In this document: positions 44,550 through 53,982 of the stretch, piece after piece
Layout of the letters: each line of letters starts with the position of its first letter
Numbering within the stretch: position 1 is the stretch's first letter
Assembly: GCA_020073485.1 (NCBI GenBank)
Contig: JAIQFB010000002.1
Span: 164,505 to 228,504 of the forward strand
Source of the DNA: Terriglobia bacterium
GTDB taxonomy: Bacteria > Acidobacteriota > Terriglobia > Acidiferrales > UBA7541
Length of the DNA: 64,000 nucleotides
Reading direction: 5' to 3'
Made by a program: the position numbers and the translations under genes
The notes under the pieces: model-generated
Databases searched by the model: none
What the model was told of the DNA's origin: nothing
Seen by the model: the letters and a program-made list of their open reading frames with translations, nothing else

Positions 44550-45590
44550 ATGGCTACTCTGGACCAACATGCTTGGCGCCGTAGATTCTGCCGCCGCGTT
44601 GGGCTTGGACTGGCCTGGCTCCCCGTAATTCTCCTCTCAGTCTGGGCAACCGCAGCGTTGTATTTTGATGTCCCGGTGGCCTGGCTTCGCATTCCCGCGG
44701 CGGCAACCTTTCTGCTCATTACCGGCGGCTTCATTTTCCTGGTAAGCGGCTTTCGACTCCGAATCATCGCGTGCTTGGGATTGTTTTCAGTCGTCCTCGT
44801 GTGGTGGTTGTCGCTAAAGCCATCGAACATCCGTCCGTGGCAGGCAGACGTTGCCCAAACAGCTTGGGCGGAAATCAATGGCGACCACGTCACCATCCAC
44901 AACTTCCGCAACTGCGATTATCAGGAAGAGTTTGTTTACAACTGCCACTGGCAAACCAAGAATGTCAATCTCTCAGAACTGCGCGGCATCGATCTTTTCG
45001 TTACCTATTGGGGTTCTCCGTGGATCGCTCATCCGATCTTGAGCTTCCAATTTGGCGATGACGATCACGTGGCGTTTTCGATTGAGACCCGCAAGGAAAT
45101 CGGCGAATACTATTCGTCGATCCGTGGATTCTTTCGACAGTATGAGTTGGCCTATGTCGTTGCCAGTGAGCGCGACATCATCCGGCTCCGGACCAATTAC
45201 AGACATGGAGAATCTGTCTACCTGTACCGCACAACCGCAGGGCCAGCCTGGTCTCGCGCGCTTTTCCTGGGCTACCTCGGCCGCACAAACAAATTGCACG
45301 CACACCCGGAGTGGTTCAAGGCGTTGACGAGTAACTGCACGACGAACATTTTCGCGCACATCGCGACCGTGAGCGGCGCTCCCTCCAACAAGACACCTTG
45401 GGACTGGCGGATTCTCCTGAATGGCAAAGGCGATGAAATGGAGTACGAGCGTGGAAATCTAGCCGGCAATCTGCCGTTCCCGGAACTCAAGCGCCGTGCT
45501 CTGATTAATGCCGTCGGCCAAGCTGCGGATCAAGCACCCGATTTTTCCCAACGGATTCGTGAGGGACGCCCAGGCTTCGAAGGCCACTAG
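44550..45590 (+). CDS. DUF4105 membrane-anchored periplasmic protein
   Basis: 346 aa. Three N-terminal membrane helices (LAWLPVILLSVWATAALYF, FLLITGGFIFLVSGF, LGLFSVVLVWWLSL) precede a periplasmic domain. The domain has HVTIHNFRNCDY, the FGDDDHVAFSIETRKEIGE block and NCTTNIFAHI, which define the DUF4105 family. Its conserved His/Asp/Cys pattern suggests a cysteine-peptidase-like or lipid-modifying fold (family resemblance to Lnb N-terminal domains), not proven. It is a single gene. Confidence 0.85.
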   Translation: MATLDQHAWRRRFCRRVGLGLAWLPVILLSVWATAALYFDVPVAWLRIPAAATFLLITGGFIFLVSGFRLRIIACLGLFSVVLVWWLSLKPSNIRPWQADVAQTAWAEINGDHVTIHNFRNCDYQEEFVYNCHWQTKNVNLSELRGIDLFVTYWGSPWIAHPILSFQFGDDDHVAFSIETRKEIGEYYSSIRGFFRQYELAYVVASERDIIRLRTNYRHGESVYLYRTTAGPAWSRALFLGYLGRTNKLHAHPEWFKALTSNCTTNIFAHIATVSGAPSNKTPWDWRILLNGKGDEMEYERGNLAGNLPFPELKRRALINAVGQAADQAPDFSQRIREGRPGFEGH

Positions 45591-45637
45591 CAGCAGATCG
45601 GCAGGAACTTCCCTTGTCCCCTTCAGCGCATCGCTCA

Positions 45638-46173
45638 CTATCGCGTCCCATATCCCACCAGGCGCCCACCTCTTCCAGCGCCGAATATGTTGCTTAATGC
45701 GCCTGATAGCCACTTGCGGATAATCCCGTTCCTCGGGCGCTGACGCAGACCATAGATGAAAAAACTGGGGAACCAATCCCGAGAAATATTCAAGATCAGG
45801 CTAAGAAAAGCAATTCCTGCGCTCAGTCCATTGGCACCGCACAGTGTCCAAAGCTGACGTCGATTCAAGGAGACTTTGAATCCCATGTCTATAACTGCAG
45901 CTTCGGTGGCCGTACTTACGAGCACGGATATGAGGTTGGAAAGAGGACCTCAAAAACCAGGAAACGACAAAAAGGCAAGGGGAGCCCGACTAGCGGTATT
46001 AAGAAAATGCCATATGCAGTCGACGCAGAATGCTTAACGACGTCTATCCACGCGGCCCTTTTCCACGAGAGGTCAAATGCAAAGTGCAGCAGCATCCACT
46101 CTAGTATCAGTCCGCAGTCGATGGCGATTGGGGTCAACATGCGCATTTCAAAGTTGAGAGCAGGTACATTCAA
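45638..46173 (-). pseudogene. Probable frameshifted integral membrane protein gene
   Basis: Two short ORFs in different frames overlap: 45916-46173 (helices around IAIDCGLILEWMLLHFAF and AYGIFLIPLVGLPLPF) and 45638-45925 (STATEAAVIDMGFKV, then WTLCGANGLSAGIAFLSLI). Read together through one frameshift near 45920 they give a hydrophobic protein resembling hypothetical membrane proteins. I cannot name the family. No ribosome site is clear. The rest of the 45591-46427 gap holds nothing recognisable. Confidence 0.4.
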
Positions 46174-46427
46174 GTCTTAGCTCCCCTCAGAAAATTACTT
46201 GTACCCCATCAGCATCTGTGACCGGATCCTGAGCTGGTTATTCAATCCAGTCCAATTCATTTTTCTGCTGGGTATGCTGGCCTGCTGGGACGTGCCGTTT
46301 CTGATTGTAGCCGCCCTTTCGGCCCAGAATTACCATTGGCGGGAGCATCTCAACAGCGTTGGTAGCTGTTTTGCCTAACTTCTTCTTCTCAGCCAAACAC
46401 TCTCAGAGCCCGCACCTGCCTTGGGTC

Positions 46428-47561
46428 TCATCGTGCCAGGCTTCTCCGGAACCACCAGAGTGAAAAACTAAATAGAGCGATTCCGAAAACCAAGATGCCA
46501 GCAATATCCCAAGCAACCAAAGACAGGCCATTCCCCTTGAGCAGTACTCCGAATCCAAAATCTATGAAGTAACGCATCGGAGAAATAATGCTCAACTTGC
46601 GCATCCATGGATTCATTGCCTCGGGAGGATTCCATGCTCCGGAAAGAAACAACATAGGTTGAAGAATCAAGAGCATGATCATCATAGCTTGCGAGAGATT
46701 TCGGGCGACCACGGCAATGGCGATGCCCAAACTCGTCATCGCAAAAATGTACAATGCAGAAACGCTATAGAACAAAATCAGGCTGCCTCGGATCGGGACA
46801 TGGAAGGCCGGTTTGGCCACAAGGAAAATGCTCAGCACGGACAGGCTCAGAACGACAATGAGGGTCGGGATAATTTTCGCAATGAATACCTCGAATGTAC
46901 TGGCAGGGCTGACCAGCAATTGTTCGAGCGTGCCATGTTCTTTCTCCCTCACGAGATCAGCGGCCGTCAGCAACAACGATACCATCGTGATCATGTTCAT
47001 CAATTCGAGCAGACTGCTGAACCAGGAACTGTCCATGTTGGGATTAAATTTCACGCGAACGCGCTCGTCGAGGACAGGCAGATTGTTAAGATCGAGGCCT
47101 GCGCCTCCGGCGCGCCCCTTCAGAACGGAAATTGAATAAGCGCTCGAAATCTGCGCTATGTATGCGACGGCGATCGTGGCCGGCATTGCAAGGGCTCCGT
47201 CCGTGATCACTTGAATCTGCGCCTGTCCTCTTCCGTCTACATTCCTTTGGAAATCGGAAGGAATCACGACGACGATGGATGCCTTCCCGCTGTCGAGCCA
47301 CTTGGCAATGTCTTTCTCTTGATCGATGTAGGCCACCGTTTTGAAGTAGGGACGTTGCAGATGGCTTAAGAATTCACGGCTTGCGGGCCCTTGGCTAAGG
47401 TCATAGACCGCGGTAGGAACATTGGTAATCTCCATGGCCCTGCCGTGGCCGGACGTATAGATCGCCGCCGTAAAGGCCCAGATCAGGATCACCACAAGGG
47501 CGCGGTCCCTGAATATCTGCGCGAACTCCTTGCGGATCAAACCTGTCAGGCGGCGCCGCAT
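46428..47561 (-). CDS. ABC-2 type permease (YbhR-like), exporter operon gene 4
   Basis: 377 aa from ATG 47561, one base after the previous gene's stop; the longer ORF to 47603 overlaps it. The N-terminal helix (ALVVILIWAFTAAIY) is followed by a large periplasmic loop and five helices near the C-terminus with the ABC-2 motif (VREKEHGTLEQLLVSP). It is the second half of a permease heterodimer for a YbhFSR-type exporter. Substrate unknown (drug or toxic-compound efflux in relatives). Confidence 0.9.
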   Translation of the reverse strand: MRRRLTGLIRKEFAQIFRDRALVVILIWAFTAAIYTSGHGRAMEITNVPTAVYDLSQGPASREFLSHLQRPYFKTVAYIDQEKDIAKWLDSGKASIVVVIPSDFQRNVDGRGQAQIQVITDGALAMPATIAVAYIAQISSAYSISVLKGRAGGAGLDLNNLPVLDERVRVKFNPNMDSSWFSSLLELMNMITMVSLLLTAADLVREKEHGTLEQLLVSPASTFEVFIAKIIPTLIVVLSLSVLSIFLVAKPAFHVPIRGSLILFYSVSALYIFAMTSLGIAIAVVARNLSQAMMIMLLILQPMLFLSGAWNPPEAMNPWMRKLSIISPMRYFIDFGFGVLLKGNGLSLVAWDIAGILVFGIALFSFSLWWFRRSLAR

Positions 47562-47562
47562 A

Positions 47563-48693
47563 TCAGCCGACCTTCTTTCTAAATGCCACCGTCGAAATTC
47601 CATACACTACAACCGCGTACAAGAGCAGCGTCAGGAAATCCGGGAGGTAGTACGAAAATCCCAGACCTTTCATGAATACGCCCCGTGCCATGCCCATGAA
47701 ATAGGAGGCCGGAATCAAGCGGCTGATCACTTGGGCGGAATGATCCATGCTCGCAATCGGGGTCAGCATCCCGGAAAACAGCATGGAAGGAGTCATCAAG
47801 CCCACAAACGTTATGAGCATTGCGGCGACTTGCGTCTTGCACGAAACCGAAATCACGAGTCCCAGGCCGATGCAGCACGCTACAAACAATGCGGCCCCCA
47901 GCGTCAAGACAAAGAAATTCCCCACGAATCTCACTTTAAACAGCAACATGCTCATGGCAAAGAGAAGAAAATAGTCGAAGAGCGCCACGCCGATGTACGG
48001 CACCGCCTTGCCGATTATTACCTCCCATCGGCGAACCGGCGAACAATAGATATTGAAAATTGTTCCTCTCTCTTTCTCGCGAACCACTACAAGCGACGCG
48101 AGCAGCGTCGGATAGAACATCAAATTAATCACCAACAGGCCTGGAACAGTCGAGTTTGCTGCCTCCAGTGACGGGTTGTACCAGACCCGCCCCATGACCG
48201 CTACAGGAACCGCACTTACCGCAAGCCCGTTGCGAGCGAGATAATCGGAAAGCAACTGAGCGTTGAATTGCGCATCGATAGCCGCGACATAACCGCTTAC
48301 GACCATGGCCCGGCCCGCGAAGGACCCATCCACCAGGATCTGTACGGATACAGGTTTCCCTCCGTTCAACCTCCGAGAAAACTCCGGAGGGATTACGACC
48401 ACTGCGCGGACATCCGCTGATTGAATCATGCGCTCAAATTCGTCAGGGCTAGTTGCCAGCGCAACCAGATGGAAGTATTCGGAATTAGTAAATGAGTAGA
48501 TGTAATCTCGGCTGAGCGGGCTGCGATCTTGATCGTAGAACGCGACGGGCAAGTTCTTCACATCCAATACGAATCCGAGCCCGAGCAGGACCATGATGAT
48601 CACAGGAACGGCAATGGCCAACCCAAGATAGATGGGATCGCGAAGCACTTCCCGTGTTTCCTTGCGGACGATTGCCAGCACGCGGCTATGCAT
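47563..48693 (-). CDS. ABC-2 type permease (YbhS-like), exporter operon gene 3
   Basis: 376 aa. It has the same architecture as the next gene: an N-terminal helix (LGLAIAVPVIIMVLLGLGFV), a periplasmic loop, and five C-terminal helices with VVREKERGTIFNIYCSP. It overlaps the end of the ATPase gene by 8 nt, indicating coupled translation. It is the heterodimer partner of 46428-47561. Confidence 0.92.
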   Translation of the reverse strand: MHSRVLAIVRKETREVLRDPIYLGLAIAVPVIIMVLLGLGFVLDVKNLPVAFYDQDRSPLSRDYIYSFTNSEYFHLVALATSPDEFERMIQSADVRAVVVIPPEFSRRLNGGKPVSVQILVDGSFAGRAMVVSGYVAAIDAQFNAQLLSDYLARNGLAVSAVPVAVMGRVWYNPSLEAANSTVPGLLVINLMFYPTLLASLVVVREKERGTIFNIYCSPVRRWEVIIGKAVPYIGVALFDYFLLFAMSMLLFKVRFVGNFFVLTLGAALFVACCIGLGLVISVSCKTQVAAMLITFVGLMTPSMLFSGMLTPIASMDHSAQVISRLIPASYFMGMARGVFMKGLGFSYYLPDFLTLLLYAVVVYGISTVAFRKKVG

Positions 48694-50605
48694 GTGTCAT
48701 CTCCGCGTTACGAATGAAATCGATAAACGTCTCGTCCATCGAAAGCAATGACGTCTTGATTTGCGCATCAACAATTCCCGCGGCGTTTAGAAGGGCCAAA
48801 GCTCTACTCTGATCGGCAGCCGGGTTGAGGCTCCTCAGGTGAACTCGATCCCCATACAGAACGGTATTTGGAAAATCACGCGCCAGGGCGTCCATTGCCC
48901 GGGCATAGTCGAGGGTCTCCACTTCCAACAATTTGCCGCCACGGCGTTCCGAATCACGTTTCAGTCCTGCCGGAGAATCGACGGCGATCAGACGCCCTTG
49001 ATCCATCAGCCCCAGTCGATCACAGTGATCAGCTTCATCCATGTAATGCGTCGATACCAGGATCGTGACCCCGGATTCTCGCGACAGAGAATAAATGAGA
49101 TCCCAGAACACCCGCCGCGCTTGCGGGTCGACTCCGGAAGTAGGTTCGTCAAGAAAGAGGACCGGGGGGCCATGGAGGACTGCGCAGAGGAGGGAAAGCC
49201 TCTGTCGCAGCCCGATCGGTAAGGCACCAGCCAGCCGAGAACGAAATTCGGCGAGCCCCAGTGAAGCGGTCAAACCATTGAAGTCAGCGCCCACAACACC
49301 ATAAAGATCGGAGTACAGACGAAGGTTCTGCTGCACGCTGAGATCCCGATACAGCGAGAAATGCTGTGACATATACCCGATGTGGGCCCAGACCCGATCC
49401 TTTTGACTCTTGATGTCAAACCCGGCGATTCGGATCGAACCTTCACTCGGTTCGAGCAACCCGCACATCATTTTGATGATCGTCGTCTTCCCTGCTCCGT
49501 TCGGACCTAGAAGCCCGAAGATTTCTCCCTTTTCTACGTGAAGATCGACGCCATCCACGGCGACAAAACCTCCAAATCTGCGGCTTACGGCGTCGCATTT
49601 GATGGGGGTCATGGTCGAAGACAAGTCGCGGGGCGCCACGTGAAGAGTGAGTTTCTGCTGCTTGGCACTCGACAGAAGTTGCAAGAAAACATCTTCCAGG
49701 CTTGGCTCCAGGGTGGTAATTTCCCGGACCCAGATTCGTTGATTGCTTAAGTGGGATTCGACTTCGTGGAGATCGCCTTCAAGCCGAAAATGAATCTCAT
49801 CTCCAAATACTTCCGTTGACAACACATCGTCCCTCGCCTGAAGGACTTTCAAAGCGTCGATCTGGGGATTCGCTATAACCTTGGCGTAGTGGCCCATCGC
49901 CTTGTTCTTGATGCTTTGCGGTGTTCCTTGCTTGAACAGGATTCCCTCGTGAACAAGTCCGATTCGGTGACAGCGTTCGGCCTCATCCATGTAAGAGGTA
50001 CTGAGGAGAATGGTGACTTTTCGTTCTTGCACAAGCCGATGGATAATCTGCCAAAACTCCTGCCGCGAAATGGGATCCACACCCGTGGTCGGCTCATCCA
50101 GTAAGATCACATCGGGCAAGTGAATCAACGTGCAAATCAAAGCCAGCTTCTGCCGCATCCCGCCGGACAGGTCGCGTGCGCGCCGGTCGATGAACGGCTC
50201 AAGGCGCGTCATCTTTAGCAGGCTTTCACGATTGCGTTCGTAGGTTTCGCGAGGAAGTTTGCGAAGGTCGCGAAAGAATTCGATGTTCTCCTTCACCGAA
50301 AGGCTCTCATAGAGATTCACACCCAGGCCCTGCGGCATATAGCCCAGCTGACTTTTCACGGCTTCCGGGTTGGAAACCACATCTACCCCATCAACGATCG
50401 CAGCTCCCTTGTGTGCGTCCAGTACTCCCGCAAGAATTTGAATGATCGTTGTCTTACCGGCACCGTCAGGGCCAATCAGGCCAAAAACCTCACCGCGGCC
50501 AATTTCAAAAGAAATATTTCGTATCGCTTCAACTCTCTTCTTTCGTCTGCCGTAGAAGCGTGAGAGACCTTTAATCGCGATTACAGGTTTCCATTCGGAA
50601 TTCAT
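48686..50605 (-). CDS. Twin-ATPase ABC transporter subunit (YbhF-like), exporter operon gene 2
   Basis: 639 aa with two complete ATP-binding cassettes in one chain. First half: Walker A GPDGAGKTT near residue 45, signature LSGGMRQKL, and Walker B VILLDEPTTGVDP. Second half: Walker A GPNGAGKTT near 370, a degenerate signature LPIGLRQRL, and Walker B VLFLDEPTSGVDP. The LSGG-to-LPIG change in the second half is common for YbhF-type pairs. It drives the permease pair encoded downstream and overlaps the fusion-protein gene by ATGA. Confidence 0.94.
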   Translation of the reverse strand: MNSEWKPVIAIKGLSRFYGRRKKRVEAIRNISFEIGRGEVFGLIGPDGAGKTTIIQILAGVLDAHKGAAIVDGVDVVSNPEAVKSQLGYMPQGLGVNLYESLSVKENIEFFRDLRKLPRETYERNRESLLKMTRLEPFIDRRARDLSGGMRQKLALICTLIHLPDVILLDEPTTGVDPISRQEFWQIIHRLVQERKVTILLSTSYMDEAERCHRIGLVHEGILFKQGTPQSIKNKAMGHYAKVIANPQIDALKVLQARDDVLSTEVFGDEIHFRLEGDLHEVESHLSNQRIWVREITTLEPSLEDVFLQLLSSAKQQKLTLHVAPRDLSSTMTPIKCDAVSRRFGGFVAVDGVDLHVEKGEIFGLLGPNGAGKTTIIKMMCGLLEPSEGSIRIAGFDIKSQKDRVWAHIGYMSQHFSLYRDLSVQQNLRLYSDLYGVVGADFNGLTASLGLAEFRSRLAGALPIGLRQRLSLLCAVLHGPPVLFLDEPTSGVDPQARRVFWDLIYSLSRESGVTILVSTHYMDEADHCDRLGLMDQGRLIAVDSPAGLKRDSERRGGKLLEVETLDYARAMDALARDFPNTVLYGDRVHLRSLNPAADQSRALALLNAAGIVDAQIKTSLLSMDETFIDFIRNAEMTHA

Positions 50606-51807
50606 TTTGGCCCTGATTCCGTAGTGGTTGCCTTCCAGTGGATGGCGGCATCGGCGGGCATTCCCGGCTTCAAGAGACCCTCCGGCTTCACAAATGTTAG
50701 CTCGACGCCAAACACCAACTTCACACGCTCTTCTTTAGTCTCCACATCCTTCGGTGTGAATTCCGCTTGTTGGTAAATTTTCGTAATACGTGCCGCGAAG
50801 GTGCGCCCCGTGAAGGCGTCGACCGAGATGTCCGCTTCGTCCCCCAACTTTAATTTTGGGATCTCCGGTTCCGGAACGTACACTTTCAAGTAGAGACGGT
50901 TCATATCCACCATCACAAAGATCGGGGACCCGGGGGTTACGACGTCACCGACTTCCACAGGACGGGAAAGAATCGTGCCGTCGGCAGGTGCGAAAATTTG
51001 CCGCTCGTCAATGTTGGCTTGCACCATGGCCAATTGCGCGACCGCCCCTCGACGACTCTCTTGAAGAGCACGGAGCTGTTGTTTCTTGAGGCCAACGGTA
51101 TCCAGGGAAGCCTGAGCGACTGCAAGATTGGCTTCTGCCTGGGCAAGATCTTTTTCAGATGCAGTCACGTCTGCCCGGCTGGTCTGGTAGTTCATAGTTG
51201 CTGAGTCAAATGCACTCTTCGAGATCACCTCAGCCTGGAACAACCCTGTCGAGCGATCATATTCCGCACTGCTGTTTGCCAGTACAGCTCGGGAGTGTTC
51301 CAAGTGAGCTCTGGCACTGCTCACCGCAGCCTCAGCTGCAACCACAGACGCCACCGTATTTTTCGCCGTGTAGGCCACGTCAATCGTGGCCTGTTTAATT
51401 TGTTCATCTAAATTGGAAACATTGGCCGTGGCATTTGCGTACTGGGCATCAAGTTGGTTCGATTCCAGTTCTGCCAGAAGCTGTCCCTTCTTGACTTGAT
51501 AGCCCTCGTCGACCAGTAAAGTCTTTATGCGGCCTTGAATCTCCTTCGGCGCAAGCGTAACTTCGCGTCCTTCAATCCTTCCGCTGGCGACTATCACGTT
51601 CGACGCCGGCTTTCGGAAAAACGATGGCAAGTATCTGACCGATAAGCCGATCAACGCGGCTCCCATAATGGCCAAAATCAGTACATTGCGAATCCGGGGC
51701 TTACGAGGGGGCTGCGGCATGAGCATTGAAGCGATCGGATGATCAGTAGTCTTTTCGTTTTCGGTCGGATGCACCTCGACCTCGACTCCTAAATTGTTCG
51801 CTCTCAC
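50602..51807 (-). CDS. HlyD/YbhG-like periplasmic membrane-fusion protein, exporter operon gene 1
   Basis: 401 aa from GTG 51807 (GGAGGT just before); the ORF continues to 52062 but that part crosses a palindromic operator and lacks a start site. One membrane helix (VLILAIMGAALIGLSVRYL) is followed by a biotinyl-lipoyl half-motif (VASGRIEGREV), a long coiled coil (residues about 110-240), the second half (PADGTILSRPVEVGD) and a beta-barrel domain. It links the ABC exporter to the outer membrane. The operon order fusion protein - ATPase - permease - permease matches ybhG-F-S-R. A CRP/FNR-type site lies 84 nt upstream. Confidence 0.92.
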   Translation of the reverse strand: MRANNLGVEVEVHPTENEKTTDHPIASMLMPQPPRKPRIRNVLILAIMGAALIGLSVRYLPSFFRKPASNVIVASGRIEGREVTLAPKEIQGRIKTLLVDEGYQVKKGQLLAELESNQLDAQYANATANVSNLDEQIKQATIDVAYTAKNTVASVVAAEAAVSSARAHLEHSRAVLANSSAEYDRSTGLFQAEVISKSAFDSATMNYQTSRADVTASEKDLAQAEANLAVAQASLDTVGLKKQQLRALQESRRGAVAQLAMVQANIDERQIFAPADGTILSRPVEVGDVVTPGSPIFVMVDMNRLYLKVYVPEPEIPKLKLGDEADISVDAFTGRTFAARITKIYQQAEFTPKDVETKEERVKLVFGVELTFVKPEGLLKPGMPADAAIHWKATTTESGPK

Positions 51808-52080
51808 AAACACCTCCGATCCCGCTTCTTTCGCAGGTATCGAATTCCTCGCCTCTTTTACACATAATGTGGCCAAGAACGAGAAGTCGATGTGATTGTT
51901 ATCACAGTTCCTCGTGATTCTTAGCAGGGCGTCACAAAAGTGGCCTGGCTTCGCTTCCAAATCGAACGGGAAACCACTGAGTTCACCAAAAGAAGCACCG
52001 TACCCGGCTGGCGTTTGCGTTCCGGCCGACGAGAGCAAGGCGAGACGAAAAAGTTCACCCACGTTCGCGGCAAGCCTGGC
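51808..52080. other. Promoter region of the exporter operon
   Basis: 273 nt. It includes the palindrome at 51891-51906. The segment 51910-52080 also carries plus-strand frames without coding character. Confidence 0.5.
51891..51906. promoter_or_regulatory. CRP-type palindrome TGTGATTGTTATCACA
   Basis: It matches the TGTGA-N6-TCACA consensus with perfect symmetry in the half-sites. It is 84 nt upstream of the GTG of the exporter operon (minus strand). The placement excludes the longer ORF start at 52062. Confidence 0.7.
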
Positions 52081-52249
52081 GACGAGCAGTTCAATTTACG
52101 CCGCTTTGTATGTTGCCTTCATTCTTCGCAGCACCTATCTCAAGGGTGTCGGACTCGATGTGCTTTGGCACAACATGGCAGCAATGGACGTTCTCGCTTT
52201 GCCGATGCTAAGCGTTAGCATTTTGCGTTTCGGCAAATCACTTGAATGA
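52081..52249 (+). pseudogene. 3' remnant of an ABC-2 permease gene
   Basis: The plus-strand frame ends with a C-terminal signature of ABC-2 exporter permeases, IYAALYVAFILRSTYLKGVG, then LDVLWHNMAAMDVLALPMLS and RFGKSLE. Nothing upstream in the same frame belongs to a permease. It is a broken gene tail lying next to the intact exporter operon on the opposite strand. Confidence 0.7.
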
Positions 52250-52273
52250 TCTGTGTTTTTCGTCATCCACACC

Positions 52274-52289
52274 TGTGATTGCAGTCACA
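52274..52289. promoter_or_regulatory. CRP-type palindrome TGTGATTGCAGTCACA
   Basis: TGTGA-N6-TCACA with perfect half-sites. It lies 206 nt upstream of the small membrane protein gene at 52496, and further upstream of the UspA gene at 52739. Confidence 0.6.
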
Positions 52290-52495
52290 GCCCTGTGCCG
52301 CTTGAGTGAGATAAAAGATGTCAATGAATTTAGTTTCGAATACGTCATCTACAATAGCGTCCCCGCCATGCCCATGCCGCTCTGCGACTGCGTTCCGCCA
52401 ACTCGCAGATCAAGACATCGACTGCAGTCGCAGGGCTTTGCCTTCATCGAATGGCGCGGTTTGAGAATAATTTATGACAAGGTTAGGACAGGACT

Positions 52496-52699
52496 ATGAA
52501 CACTACCGAAGAAATCATCATTTCAGGTGAGAATTTCATTGAGCGCCGGATCATATTGTTCCCGCAACAAGAGGACATCGAAGATTTGAAGACGCGAGCT
52601 TATAGTCGGGACTACAAGTGCGGCTGGATGCGCGGACTGGTAATGGGGTTAGCGATTGTCGGTGTGGCTGCTTTATGCATCTGGTTGACTATCACCTAG
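52496..52699 (+). CDS. Small single-helix membrane protein, unknown function
   Basis: 67 aa. A polar N-terminus (NTTEEIIISGENFIERRIIL) is followed by one membrane helix (GLVMGLAIVGVAALCIWLTI). ATG 52496 has AGGACAGG upstream. It is 39 nt before the UspA gene and probably co-transcribed with it. No family recognised. Confidence 0.6.
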   Translation: MNTTEEIIISGENFIERRIILFPQQEDIEDLKTRAYSRDYKCGWMRGLVMGLAIVGVAALCIWLTIT

Positions 52700-52738
52700 T
52701 GACTAGGACGGTCGCCGATTCTCACAGGAGGTGGGCAA

Positions 52739-53212
52739 TTGAGTCAAAGCATCTTAGTGCCTCTTGACGGTTCACCGCTCGCAGAGCTCGCATTGCCCGA
52801 AGCGCTCGCATTAGCAAAGCTGCCGGAGTCGAGCGTGACCCTGCTTCACGTAATTCCTCCCATAGAAGATGTGATTTCCGATGGTGAAGTGATCACAATC
52901 GATCAGCAGTGGGAGAACCGCAGAATCCACGCGATACGCTATCTAGAAAGTATTTGCACCCGCTCTGATTGGAGGAACGTAAAGGTGGCCGTCGCCGTGG
53001 AAATGGGCGTACCAGCCGAGGTGATCGTCGATTTTGCACGAAACCACAAAATCGATCGGATCGTAATGTCGACGCATGGTCGGACAGGCATCAACCGATG
53101 GGTCTACGGGAGCGTCGCCGATAAAGTGCTTCGAGCTGCTGACAGAACCATAGTGCTTGTCCGCGCTGGATCACCAATAGGCCCACAGTCCACTAAAAGC
53201 AATGCACTCTAG
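52739..53212 (+). CDS. Universal stress protein UspA family, copy 1
   Basis: 157 aa from TTG 52739, fixed by AGGAGG 7 nt upstream; there is no nearer ATG. It starts ILVPLDGSPLAELAL and has the ATP-binding motif STHGRTGINRWVYGSVADKV (G-2x-G-9x-G-S/T), so it is the nucleotide-binding subclass. It probably supports survival in growth arrest or low oxygen. It follows the small membrane protein gene. Confidence 0.92.
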   Translation: MSQSILVPLDGSPLAELALPEALALAKLPESSVTLLHVIPPIEDVISDGEVITIDQQWENRRIHAIRYLESICTRSDWRNVKVAVAVEMGVPAEVIVDFARNHKIDRIVMSTHGRTGINRWVYGSVADKVLRAADRTIVLVRAGSPIGPQSTKSNAL

Positions 53213-53514
53213 GTTAAGGCTTTCGGCAATTCAGCACCCCATGAGGAAGAATAGTGTGCTCCCGCGAAAGCCAGACTGGACACTGGGAGGAATGATGGCT
53301 ACGCACCAAATGGTCCCGCTTGCTTTCTTGCTTTTAGCCCTCTGCGCCGCGGGCGACAGAGGAACCCCCGGTCCAAGATCAAAATTAGTTTCCGGCGGGC
53401 TATGTACCGTCCGGCGCGTCCGGGCGGCTGCTTGCACAGTGTCTGATCGCGTACAGAAAACCATTCTTTATGACATTACCTTTTGACTAGCATGCCGTAT
53501 TCCCTACTTTTGCC

Positions 53515-53982
53515 CTAAGGCTTCTCCGCGAACGAGCATATGTGTGGTTTCACAAGCCGCACAAAATCAGCGTTGCTCATTTGGATGGCATCGAAGCGAG
53601 TGCCTGCATTGAAAATGATTTCGGGATTGTCCGCCAGAGCTTCATCCATATATACGGGCAAACCATAGAACTCGCCGAACGGCGGGATCGCGCCGTCCTC
53701 GCAATCGGGAAAGAGTTTGCTGCACTCTTGTTTGTCAAGCAGTTGGACCGGCGAGCCTACCTCGACCTCCAACTTTTTCAGGTTGACGTGACATGAAGCC
53801 GGCAGGACCGCGAGCAATGGTGCGTTGCCAGCACGGAAGACAACAGTCTTGGCTACCTCTTTTCCTGGAACATGCAACACGGCAGCTGTAAATTGCGCTG
53901 CTCGAGTCGGGATGTGGTAAATCGGCGAATAAGAAATATGCGCTTGCGCGAGATGTGATTTCAATTGTACAGGTATGGTCAT
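53515..53982 (-). CDS. YbaK/ProX-type aminoacyl-tRNA deacylase, copy 1
   Basis: 155 aa from ATG 53982, with AGGAGG 8 nt upstream. The conserved YbaK/EbsC fold motifs are present: HIPTRAAQFTAAVLHVPGKE, VAKTVVFRAGN with the key Lys, LAVLPASCHVNLKKLE and PPFGEFYGLPVYMDEAL. Members hydrolyse misacylated tRNAs (for example Cys-tRNAPro), while some are general stress proteins. A second copy (58019-58546) has the same length and context, including a CRP-type palindrome about 60-95 nt upstream. Confidence 0.9.
   Translation of the reverse strand: MTIPVQLKSHLAQAHISYSPIYHIPTRAAQFTAAVLHVPGKEVAKTVVFRAGNAPLLAVLPASCHVNLKKLEVEVGSPVQLLDKQECSKLFPDCEDGAIPPFGEFYGLPVYMDEALADNPEIIFNAGTRFDAIQMSNADFVRLVKPHICSFAEKP

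Noticed and set aside
53219..53486. Plus-strand ORF after UspA copy 1 with a hydrophobic stretch
   Set aside because: Start poorly supported, no homology recognised, low-complexity tail.
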